From positions 1-54,208 of the forward strand of contig JAJPIK010000071.1 in assembly GCA_021324795.1 (NCBI GenBank): DNA of 54,208 nt, given 5' to 3'. Positions 25,738-33,407 of this stretch are shown here, one piece after another. Both the position numbers and the translations under genes were made by a program. Position 1 is the first letter of the stretch. Each line of letters begins with the position of its first letter. Origin of the DNA: Chloroflexota bacterium. Lineage in GTDB: Bacteria; Chloroflexota; UBA6077; FW602-bin22; CADDYW01. Under the pieces are notes generated by a model. The model worked only from the letters and a program-made list of their open reading frames with translations, was not told the origin of the DNA and did no database searches.

Positions 25738-26439
25738 TTAGCTCAAGGGCGCCAGAACATGTGGCCACCAGTAAACAATCAAGTACGCCCCAGCCCCCGC
25801 CATGAGCGCGGCCCCGATTCGCTCGACGTACGGGAGCAACGAGTGGAAGCCGTGGACTATAAAGCCCTGAGAAAGAACCATCGCTACGCTCACGATGGTC
25901 AAGACTATTCCCATGCCGAGTGCATAGCTGACGTATTCAAACAGGGCTCCGATGATCCCGGAGCTCGCGAGTGCACCGCCGACGACAACGAGAAAGATCG
26001 GCAAGGTGCAGCCGAGCGAGGCAGCCGCGTAGGCCATCCCAAAAAGAAACAACTCGCGCGGACCACGCTTTTTTGGGGGCTGGATACGATGGAGAAGGCC
26101 AATCCCAAACGACCGACCACTAAAGAGCAGCCAAACGCCCAGCAGTACAAGGATGATACCAATAGTCAAGCCAATAACAGGAAAGCTGGCCGCCAAGACC
26201 TGACCTCCCATACCGACGACGATGCCGACGACGCCGAACAACGCCACGAATCCAAGCGTGGCCAGCAGACCAAAGACGATACCCGCTACTGCGCGCTCGC
26301 CGACCGACTTTTCGGCGTAGCCAGCGTCTCGCGTACCAAGATAGAACGACACGAGGGTCGGTAGCATCACAAAGCCACAAGGATTGACCGTCGCGGCCAT
26401 CCCGGCTACGAAGGCGTAAGCGAGCGAAAGCAGGCTCAT
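25738..26439 (-). CDS. ccdA: Cytochrome c biogenesis / thiol-disulfide transporter CcdA
   Basis: 233 residues with six predicted membrane segments, the size of the small CcdA/DsbD-beta family. The two redox cysteines sit in the first and fourth segments: ATVNPCGFVMLPTLVSFYLG and SLGCTLPIFLVVVGG. The protein carries reducing equivalents from cytoplasmic thioredoxin across the membrane for cytochrome c maturation or extracytoplasmic thiol repair. I chose ATG 26439 (reading MSLLSLAYAF) because it follows AAGGGGAAG; the frame stays open about 47 codons further upstream but without membrane or family features. No cytochrome c or extracytoplasmic thioredoxin-like gene is adjacent. Confidence 0.9.
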   Translation of the reverse strand: MSLLSLAYAFVAGMAATVNPCGFVMLPTLVSFYLGTRDAGYAEKSVGERAVAGIVFGLLATLGFVALFGVVGIVVGMGGQVLAASFPVIGLTIGIILVLLGVWLLFSGRSFGIGLLHRIQPPKKRGPRELFLFGMAYAAASLGCTLPIFLVVVGGALASSGIIGALFEYVSYALGMGIVLTIVSVAMVLSQGFIVHGFHSLLPYVERIGAALMAGAGAYLIVYWWPHVLAPLS

Positions 26440-27519
26440 GCACTTCCCCTTGAGGCTGTACCGAGGAGGGAAGCGCAGCGATCGCTCAGAATAGACGCAG
26501 GGGGTCGAGAAGGTCGGCGTAGTGAAATATTCCAGCGCTTTACTTCCCGGGTAAAGCCCCACGCTCGCACCATTTCCCACGCCTCGCGCTCCTGGACCAT
26601 CTGGGAGCCGTCAACACCAGTCCGCAAAGAGCTCCCTTTCGGCGGTAGCTTAGAACCGACAGACCTCACCATTGGCTTTCTCGCCCGGAAGGTACCATTG
26701 AAATGCTGCTCCAACCCCTTGAACGATCTGACAGTCAGTCACGGCCAGGCAGCAGAGTACGTCCACCACTGCTTTCTCACGCTCGTTGCCATCTCTCGCA
26801 GGCCAGAAGCCTTGCACCAGCCCGAGGAACCCTTGGACTACGCCGCGCCGGTGGCGTGAATAAGGATGCTATCAAAGAGTATATCAGAGCAAGCTGGAGC
26901 CACGACATTACTCTTAGCTCCGGGGGCAGGACCCGACGCATCTAAACTCCGCGCAGGAGTTGGAAGAGGACGATGACCTCCGCGGTCGCGCAGCTCCAAC
27001 GGATGCAGATGTGGTCCTCCGGGGAAGGCGACATCAAGCATCCGACAGAGTGCCTCCTAGTTCTCCTTCAGCGCAAAGCCCTAGTCGCCACCTTGGTCGA
27101 GGATCTGCTGGGCGATCTCGCGCTGACAGTCAGTGCAGATCGCCAGGATGCAGCCAGTGATCGCCCGGACATATCGGAGCAAGAGCAACTAGCGTTGCCA
27201 TTCATCAATCCGTAATTACCTAGCACACCTATGCTCATGATCGTTTGGTAATTAGGTTGTCGACGCGAAGTTGTCAGCGGGACGGTGCATCTGGGATTCT
27301 TCATGATTTATACATACTATTCGCACTAAATTCACACTTTGTTCGGGGTCAGATTCCTAGCATGACGTCATACCTTTGAAATGCGTCCGTCGGTCGTCGT
27401 TATTCCTAGCATTAAGACGAGCATCAGGTAGTACTTCTGTCTATTATTCCATGGCACTTTGCGGGCAAACCACCTGCCAACAGGTGAAGGCAACTTTGAA
27501 GAAGAAATAGGAGACAATA
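26440..27519. other. Gene-poor accessory stretch
   Basis: About 1.1 kb without a recognisable gene. Short open frames exist on both strands (one plus-strand frame stays open for about 130 codons up to a TGA near 26862) but none shows a family motif or a ribosome site. The right part (27200-27519) is visibly richer in A/T than the surroundings and holds two copies of ATTCCTAGCAT (about 27351 and 27408). It may be decayed DNA. Confidence 0.4.
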
Positions 27520-28623
27520 ATGAATCTGGCTTCACAATCCGCAGAGAATACTGCCAGTCGTCGTTCCTTTATCCGGACAGGAGCGGCGTGGGGAGCAGGT
27601 GCTGCTGGCGCAGGCTTGCTGGGGAGTAGTATCGCTTCAGCGGCCGAGGATGATTCGAAAAAGGTTACCAAGGGCGATATTGCAATCCTCCGGTTCCTGG
27701 CAGCGATTGAGACCATTGAAAGCGATCTGTGGCAGCAGTACAATGAGCTCGGAGGAATCCAGGACGCCGAAGTCCCGGGTGGCAGTGGTAGTCCAGCTTA
27801 TACGGCTGACTTGCAATTCCTCGATGGGGACATGCCCCAATACATCCACGACAATACCGAGGACGAGTTCTCGCACCGGGACTTCCTCAATGCGTTCATC
27901 GTCTCGGTTGGCGGGAACCCGGTCAATCTCGGCCAGTTCAAGACGTTACCGAGTAGTAAAGCGACGGGCGCGCAGAACATCGGGCGCCTCACCAACATCA
28001 TGCAACTGACCGTAAACACCAGCTTTTGGACACGGTACCGCAGCGACAATAAGAACCCGGACCCGCCATTCAACGATACGTTCCCGCCGGCAATCCCAGG
28101 ATTGCTCGCCGGACAGTTTCCCGGGATTCCTCGATCCGATGCCGACCTCAGCCCTCCGGATCACCTCCAGGCGATCGCCAACACGGCAGGATTCCACTTC
28201 GCGTGGGTCGAGCAGGGTGGCACCAGTCTCTACCCACAGCTTGCTCAGAGGGTAACCAATCCGACCGTCTTGCGCATCCTGCTCAGCATTGGTCCAACCG
28301 AGACGATGCACTTTCAGACCTGGCAGGATAAGGCTGGCAATTTTAAGCGCCTGACCGACCCGACAAATGGCTTGGTGTTCCCAGAACTCAATACGGGCGA
28401 TCCGCTCTTCCAGACCAACCTGATCATGCCCGAACCAACCGTCTTCCTCAATCGAAAGTTCCCAATCGTTTCAATCATTCGCCCGACTGAGACGAGAGGC
28501 GCAGCAAGGGCTACGCTTCAGGCTTTCATTGCCGACGGGCTTTTTATCGGCCAATCGCCAAAGTTCTTTGCAACCCTGCGCCAGTTGGCAGACGACGCTG
28601 ATGGTGCCCAGCGGGGGTCGTAA
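27520..28623 (+). CDS. Tat-exported ferritin-like domain protein
   Basis: 367 residues. The N-terminus carries a twin-arginine signal (ASRRSFIRTGAAWG, then a Gly/Ala-rich hydrophobic stretch ending near SIASAAEDD), so the protein is exported folded. The mature part fits the Ferritin_2 type of four-helix protein: ILRFLAAIETIESDLWQQYN with Glu residues, then EDEFSHRDFLNAF (E..H pair) and IGPTETMHFQTW (E..H pair), which would bind a di-metal centre. Proteins of this class are common in desiccation- and radiation-tolerant bacteria; the activity is unknown. The ATG follows AGGAGAC. A gene remnant follows in the same frame right after its TAA. Confidence 0.8.
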   Translation: MNLASQSAENTASRRSFIRTGAAWGAGAAGAGLLGSSIASAAEDDSKKVTKGDIAILRFLAAIETIESDLWQQYNELGGIQDAEVPGGSGSPAYTADLQFLDGDMPQYIHDNTEDEFSHRDFLNAFIVSVGGNPVNLGQFKTLPSSKATGAQNIGRLTNIMQLTVNTSFWTRYRSDNKNPDPPFNDTFPPAIPGLLAGQFPGIPRSDADLSPPDHLQAIANTAGFHFAWVEQGGTSLYPQLAQRVTNPTVLRILLSIGPTETMHFQTWQDKAGNFKRLTDPTNGLVFPELNTGDPLFQTNLIMPEPTVFLNRKFPIVSIIRPTETRGAARATLQAFIADGLFIGQSPKFFATLRQLADDADGAQRGS

Positions 28624-28809
28624 GCGGTCGTTGACTTCTGCGGGACGGACCGCGTGCTCGTCGGGACCGACACCCCCTTCGACACCCAAGGTGGTGCCCA
28701 TTTCATCCCCGTCACGATCTCGGACGTCGAGGGCGCAGTACCGGACGAGGCCGCCCAAGCGGCAATCTTCGCGGACAACGCCCGCCGGGTCCGCGGTATC
28801 CCGACCTGA
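28624..28809 (+). pseudogene. C-terminal remnant of an amidohydrolase (ACMSD-like, PF04909)
   Basis: The 61 codons after the TAA of the ferritin-like gene, in the same frame, encode AVVDFCGTDRVLVGTDTPFD, then HFIPVTISDVEGA and AAIFADNARRVRGIPT, ending in TGA. This is the C-terminal end of metal-dependent amidohydrolases of the aminocarboxymuconate-semialdehyde decarboxylase group: the GTDxPF Asp metal ligand and the final 'F-x-x-N-A-R-R' helix. No start codon or N-terminal barrel exists upstream, since the preceding DNA is the ferritin-like gene, so this is a truncated fragment left by a deletion or insertion. Confidence 0.7.
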
Positions 28810-29256
28810 CCGGTGCCTGCTCCGGATAGCCTGTCGCAAGCATGCAGGTCGCAGGGCACCTGCCCTACCTCAGTTCGGGTCACCACCCGCCATCGCAGAA
28901 AATCGCCGCACATTGCAATTTTGACGTCTTGATACTTTCTTTCTACCCAATGTAGGCAGTCACTACCGGCCGATCAGCTTTGCCCACCAGAGCAGAAAGG
29001 TATCATTAAGGGATAACCACTTCGAGCACTTAACCAGTGTTGTCCGTTGTACCCGCGAAGAGTCAACGAGTGTCATTGCTAGTATTGCCTCATAACCTGT
29101 GCTATACTAGAGTCAGAGCGCTAGCCCCTTTTTCTGATCATTTGTTCTAAATTGCATCGAGACGTGCTCAAAACGGCAAGAGATAGGCGTAGTGCGGATA
29201 CACTAAGCCTCTTGCTATTGCGATTCCAATTCATTCTCTCCTGCCTGAAGCTTATA
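28810..29256. promoter_or_regulatory. Intergenic region with an extended -10 upstream of the methylase
   Basis: No gene is seen in these 450 bases. An extended -10, TGCTATACT, lies at 29100-29108 on the plus strand. A TATAAT overlaps the methylase ATG at 29257 (29253-29258). The DNA is more A/T-rich than the core genes. Confidence 0.35.
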
Positions 29257-30165
29257 ATGGCGGATGACGAAAGATGTCTGGGAGTGCTGGTGGAAAGGAC
29301 AGTTGCTGATAAGCTCGCTGACAAGATCAATGGAAACTTCACCGTTCCCCGAACTACTCATCGCGTTATTCTGGGCGATTCCCGTCATATGGACGTGATC
29401 GAAGACAGTAGTGTCCACCTCATCGTCACGTCTCCACCATACTGGACGCTCAAAGAGTATCGGGAAAACCCGAATCAGTTGGGAGCCATCGCCGATTACG
29501 AGCAGTTTCTCGACGAACTAGACAAGGTTTGGCGAGAGTGCTACCGTGTTCTCTGTCCGGGCGGAAGAATGTGCGTCGTCGTGGGAGACGTGTGTCTTTC
29601 GCGAAGAAAGCACGGGAAGCATCAAACGATTCCACTGCACTCTGACATCCAAGTCCGTTGCCGGCAAATTGGATTTGATAATCTCAGCCCGATTTTTTGG
29701 TACAAGATCGCCAATATGGTCACCGAGATGGGCGGGAACAGTTATTTTCTTGGAAAGCCCTACGAGCCGAACGCGGTGATCAAGAACGATGTGGAGTACA
29801 TCCTTTTATTCCGCAAGGGCGAGGGATACCGCCATCCTACATCCGAACAACGAGTAGCCTCGCTCATCGAAAAGGAGAACTACCAACGCTGGTTTCAGCA
29901 GATCTGGTCCGACATATCAGGAGCATCGCTGAAGGACCACCCTGCTCCTTTCCCCAAAGAGATTGCCTATCGTCTCATCCGGATGTTCAGCTTTGTAGGC
30001 GACACTGTTTTGGATCCCTTTTTAGGAACGGGAACTACCATTCTCGCGGCAATCGAAGCGCACCGAAACAGCATCGGGATCGAAATCGAGCCAAGTTACA
30101 TTGACCTTGTCCACAAGAGCCTGCAGCAACCTTTCCTGCTTTCGGATTACGACGATGATCGTTAA
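29257..30165 (+). CDS. Orphan DNA methyltransferase, beta class (N4-cytosine/N6-adenine)
   Basis: 302 residues from ATG 29257; an in-frame TTG at 29152 would add 35 residues without family character. Motif IV, LIVTSPPYWTLKEY, lies near the N-terminus and the AdoMet-binding motif I, DTVLDPFLGTGTT, near the C-terminus: the IV-before-I order of beta-class enzymes. SPPY rather than DPPY points toward N4-methylcytosine, though it is not decisive. Between them lies the variable target-recognition region (about 100-215). No restriction enzyme or specificity subunit is adjacent, so it is an orphan or a remnant of a restriction-modification unit. The gene is less GC-rich than its neighbours, which supports acquisition by transfer. 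Confidence 0.85.
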   Translation: MADDERCLGVLVERTVADKLADKINGNFTVPRTTHRVILGDSRHMDVIEDSSVHLIVTSPPYWTLKEYRENPNQLGAIADYEQFLDELDKVWRECYRVLCPGGRMCVVVGDVCLSRRKHGKHQTIPLHSDIQVRCRQIGFDNLSPIFWYKIANMVTEMGGNSYFLGKPYEPNAVIKNDVEYILLFRKGEGYRHPTSEQRVASLIEKENYQRWFQQIWSDISGASLKDHPAPFPKEIAYRLIRMFSFVGDTVLDPFLGTGTTILAAIEAHRNSIGIEIEPSYIDLVHKSLQQPFLLSDYDDDR

Positions 30166-30255
30166 TCCATCCAATATATCGCTCGGGTGCTTGCATTCGG
30201 CTGAGCCTTGTAAAGTCGTCGTGTGTCTCTCTTGCTACGCGGCCATCGCAGCAAA

Positions 30256-30283
30256 CTGCTCGCCGCTTTTCCAATCCGAGCAG
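30256..30283 (-). terminator. Hairpin downstream of selC
   Basis: Minus strand CTGCTCG and CGAGCAG form a seven-base-pair stem about 11 bases after the tRNA, followed by TTTGCTG. It could end the selC transcript; the T-run is weak. Confidence 0.4.
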
Positions 30284-30293
30284 CCAGAAAAGG

Positions 30294-30388
30294 CGGGAGT
30301 GCATGGGAGTCGAACCCACCCAGGAACGCGCAGGCGCCCCCGCAACGGTTTTGAAGACCGCGAAGACCACCAGGCCTCATCCACTCCC
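30294..30388 (-). tRNA. selC: tRNA-Sec (anticodon TCA), selenocysteine
   Basis: On the minus strand the 5' end is GGGAGTGG and the 3' acceptor strand GCACTCCC plus discriminator G; CCA is not encoded. The anticodon arm is GCGGT-CTTCAAA-ACCGT, with a loop identical to that of the E. coli selenocysteine tRNA. The D arm has a six-pair stem (GAGGCC/GGTCTT) closed by only four bases (TGGT), the variable arm is a long eight-pair stem (GGGGGCGC/GCGTTCCT), and the T arm is GTGGG-TTCGACT-CCCAT: together the bacterial tRNA-Sec hallmarks with an extended acceptor/T stack. The eighth acceptor pair is G:G. It implies selA, selB and at least one selenoprotein elsewhere in the genome. Confidence 0.93.
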
Positions 30389-30403
30389 ATCGGATGGGAT
30401 CCA

Positions 30404-30448
30404 ACCCGTCAGTACAAGATTATACTGACGGGTCGCCCCCGAGGTCAA
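30404..30448 (-). promoter_or_regulatory. selC promoter embedded in a perfect inverted repeat
   Basis: Minus strand TTGACC (30448-30443), 18 bases, TATAAT (30424-30419), placing the start site about 24 bases before selC. The -10 sits at the edge and loop of a perfect 11-base inverted repeat, ACCCGTCAGTA / TACTGACGGGT (30433-30423 and 30414-30404). The repeat may be the nuo terminator, an operator, or both; there is no T tract after it. Confidence 0.55.
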
Positions 30449-30450
30449 AG

Positions 30451-31881
30451 TTACTGAGGAAAGATAACCCCGGCCGCCTGCGAAGCAAGTTGGATGAACG
30501 GACCGGGAACAAGACCAGAGACAAAAATGCCGATCACCGCCACCAGCATCGCTAAGGCGAGCGGCGGGTCCGCGCCAAGGGGCTTGCCATCCGCAACCGC
30601 CGGCTTCAGGTACATCGCGTGGACAACCTTCAGGTAGTAGTAAGCAGCGAGCGCGCTGTTCAGCAGACCGATGATCACCAGCCAAACGAGGCCGACGTCA
30701 AAGACCGACAAGAACAGGTACACCTTGCTCCAAAAGCCGACCATGGGCGGCATGCCAACCAATGAAAGAAGACAGACTGCAAGGGCCAGCCCCATCACCG
30801 GTGACCGTTTGGATAGCCCATTGTAGTCAGCAAGCTCGTCACTACCCAGGCGATTGGAAAAGTAAACTATCGCGGCGAAGACGCCCAGGTTGGTAATGGC
30901 ATAAGCGATCAGGAAGAACAAAAGACCAGTCGCCGTCGTTCGGCTAGCCGCGGCGAGGCCAGCAAGAGCATAACCGGCCTGGCCAATGCTCGAATAGCCC
31001 ATCATGCGCTTGATGTTCGTCTGGCGTAGCGCGGCGACGTTCCCAACTGTCATCGTGATGACGGCGAGCACCGCGAAGATCGACGGCCAATACGCTTCCA
31101 GCGGCTGCAAGCCAACCCCGAAGACTCGCAGCACCACCGCGAAGCCGGCCAGTTTCGAGGCGACCGAGAGAAACGACGTCACTGGGGTTGGCGCACCCTG
31201 GTAGACGTCTGGAATCCACATCTGGAAGGGCACAATTGCGATCTTGAAGCCGAAGCCGGCGATCAACAACGCCAGGCCAAGCATACCAATCGCCGGCGGC
31301 GAGCTCTTGGCGAGCGCGTCGTGGATACCCACGAGTGTCGTCGTGCCGGTCGTTCCGTAGAGCAGGGCGAGCCCGTAAAGCAGAACTGCTGACGACACTG
31401 CCCCGAGCAGGAGATACTTCATCCCTGCTTCGCTAGAATGATGATCACCCTTGATAAAGCCAGCCATGATATAGAGGCAGATGCTCATCAATTCGAGCGA
31501 CACAAACAGAGTGATCAGCTCAGTGCTGCTCACCAGGAGCATGCCGCCGAGAGTCGCAAAGATGATCAGAGCATAGTACTCACCCTGGTAGCGGCTGCGC
31601 CGACGCATGTAGTCAATCGACGGCAGAATCACCAGCGCCGCGCTCAGGAGCAGCAGCCATTGGAATACCACGCTCAACGGATCGACCGTCAGCGTGCCAA
31701 AGAACGACTGTCCTGGCGTCTGGCCAACCACCGCGACAAGAATGGTCGGGATAATCAGCCCGATCACTGCCAGGTAGCCCAACCAGCTCTTGGCCTTGTC
31801 CGACGTGAACAGATCGGCAACAACCAAGACCAGCGCTAGGACCGCCATGGCGACCTCGGGCAGCAGCAGATAAAAATTCAC
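30451..31881 (-). CDS. nuoN: NADH-quinone oxidoreductase subunit N
   Basis: 476 residues with about 14 membrane spans; one of three antiporter-like proton-pumping subunits of complex I. Family segments: SLELMSICLYIMAGF with the conserved Glu, SEAGMKYLLLGAVSSAVLLYG carrying the conserved Lys, FKIAIVPFQMWIPDVYQGAP and the MMGYSSIGQAGYAL segment. The ATG at 31881 overlaps the nuoM stop by four bases. It is the last gene of the operon; a hairpin and the selC promoter follow its stop codon. Confidence 0.97.
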   Translation of the reverse strand: MNFYLLLPEVAMAVLALVLVVADLFTSDKAKSWLGYLAVIGLIIPTILVAVVGQTPGQSFFGTLTVDPLSVVFQWLLLLSAALVILPSIDYMRRRSRYQGEYYALIIFATLGGMLLVSSTELITLFVSLELMSICLYIMAGFIKGDHHSSEAGMKYLLLGAVSSAVLLYGLALLYGTTGTTTLVGIHDALAKSSPPAIGMLGLALLIAGFGFKIAIVPFQMWIPDVYQGAPTPVTSFLSVASKLAGFAVVLRVFGVGLQPLEAYWPSIFAVLAVITMTVGNVAALRQTNIKRMMGYSSIGQAGYALAGLAAASRTTATGLLFFLIAYAITNLGVFAAIVYFSNRLGSDELADYNGLSKRSPVMGLALAVCLLSLVGMPPMVGFWSKVYLFLSVFDVGLVWLVIIGLLNSALAAYYYLKVVHAMYLKPAVADGKPLGADPPLALAMLVAVIGIFVSGLVPGPFIQLASQAAGVIFPQ

Positions 31882-33383
31882 GGCATCCTCCAGAAACCAG
31901 CAACACTCGCCAGACCACTGGCCTGAGCCGCGACGCCGTGGGGGACCAGGGGAGCCACGCCGTTGTTGATCACGTCGGTCACAATCGACGGGTACACGCC
32001 GACGACGATGATCAACGCCATCAGGGTGACGAGTGGCACCACTTCAACCCCGTGAATGTCTGGCAAATGATCCCAGCGCGGATTGAAATCACCGAAGAAG
32101 ATCCGCTGAAGCATCCAGAGCAGGTATCCGGCGGTAATGACGATCGCCGCGCAGGCGAGGATCGTGTACACCGGCCAGGCGGGATAGGAGCCAATGAAGA
32201 CAGTAAACTCGGCGACGAAGCCGCTCATACCCGGTAATCCCAGCGAAGCCAGCCCCCCCATGACGAAGAGAACGGCCAACCATGGCATGCGTTTGGCAAT
32301 TCCACCAAACTCGGGGATCTGTCGGGTGTGCGCCTTTTCGTAGAGCACCCCAACGAGCAAGAAGAGCATCCCAGTGATCAGACCGTGGCTGAATAACTGC
32401 ATTGCCGCGCCGTTCAGGCTAATCGCGGTGAGCGACGCGACGCCAAGCAAGACGTAGCCCATGTGGCTCACCGAGGAATAGGCCACCATCGACTTGAGGT
32501 CGGTTTGCACCATCGACACGCAGGCGCCGTAGAGCACCCCGATGATCGCCAGGATCACCAGGAGCCAGCCCCATTCGCGCGTCGCGTCAGGCAGCATCCC
32601 CACCAGCACCCGAAGCATGCCGTAGCCACCCATTTTCAGCAAGACCCCGGCTAGCAGCACGCTGACCGCCGTTGGCGCCTGAACGTGGGCATCTGGTAGC
32701 CAGGTGTGAAATGGAAAGACCGGCAGCTTCACCGCGAAGCCGGCAAACAAGAAGAGAAACACTAACGAGGCGAAGGCGGGTGTGTACTGCTGGTGCGCCA
32801 ATGCCACCATATCGAAGGTGTGAGGCGTGGCATTGAAGTACAGGGCCAGGATACCGACTAGCATCAGCGCCGAGCCGGCCAAAGTATAGACGACGAACTT
32901 GATCGCGGCGTACTCACGTCGCGGACCACCCCAGATGCCGATCAACAGGTACATCGGGATGAGCTCGACTTCCCAGAATAAGAAGAAGAGGAAGAAGTCC
33001 ATCGCCGTGAAGACGCCGATCACGCCGGTTTCAAGGACGAGCAGCAGGAGGAAGTATTCTTTGGTCCGAAGCTCAATCTGCCAGGACGCGAGCACCGCAA
33101 GGAAGGTCAAGAGAGTGGTTAGCACCACGAGGGGCAGGTTCAAGCCGTCGACGCCGAGGAAGTAACTGACCCCGACATTTGGCAGCGCCACCCAATTAAC
33201 CCGCTCAACGAACTGCAAGCCCGACGCAGCGTGGTTGAAGCTAAAGAAGAGCACCAGACTCAGCGCTAAATCGATTCCCGAAAAGATCGCCGCGATCCAG
33301 CGGAAGAGCGTCACCCGACTCCCCGGTGTGAGGGCCATCACCACTGCACCCAGGAGGGGAAGGAAGACGATAACGGATAACAT
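31878..33383 (-). CDS. nuoM: NADH-quinone oxidoreductase subunit M
   Basis: 501 residues, about 14 spans, antiporter-like subunit of complex I. Diagnostic segments: FLFFLFWEVELIPMYLLIGI with the essential Glu, FVVYTLAGSALMLVG, VKLPVFPFHTWLPDAHVQAP with the conserved Lys and Trp-Leu-Pro-Asp-Ala-His, LLKMGGYGMLRV, and MVAYSSVSHMGYVLLG. It lies 24 bases downstream of nuoL and overlaps nuoN, consistent with stoichiometric translation of the membrane arm. Confidence 0.97.
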   Translation of the reverse strand: MLSVIVFLPLLGAVVMALTPGSRVTLFRWIAAIFSGIDLALSLVLFFSFNHAASGLQFVERVNWVALPNVGVSYFLGVDGLNLPLVVLTTLLTFLAVLASWQIELRTKEYFLLLLVLETGVIGVFTAMDFFLFFLFWEVELIPMYLLIGIWGGPRREYAAIKFVVYTLAGSALMLVGILALYFNATPHTFDMVALAHQQYTPAFASLVFLFLFAGFAVKLPVFPFHTWLPDAHVQAPTAVSVLLAGVLLKMGGYGMLRVLVGMLPDATREWGWLLVILAIIGVLYGACVSMVQTDLKSMVAYSSVSHMGYVLLGVASLTAISLNGAAMQLFSHGLITGMLFLLVGVLYEKAHTRQIPEFGGIAKRMPWLAVLFVMGGLASLGLPGMSGFVAEFTVFIGSYPAWPVYTILACAAIVITAGYLLWMLQRIFFGDFNPRWDHLPDIHGVEVVPLVTLMALIIVVGVYPSIVTDVINNGVAPLVPHGVAAQASGLASVAGFWRMP

Positions 33384-33407
33384 GCTGATCGTTTCTCCTG
33401 GGTTTAT

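Noticed and set aside
26436..26714. Minus-strand frame upstream of ccdA
   Set aside because: No motif, no ribosome site, composition like the surrounding non-coding DNA; a plus-strand frame over the same bases is equally open.
28621..28809. Possible readthrough or selenocysteine extension of the ferritin-like gene
   Set aside because: The stop is TAA, not TGA, and the following frame is the end of an unrelated amidohydrolase.
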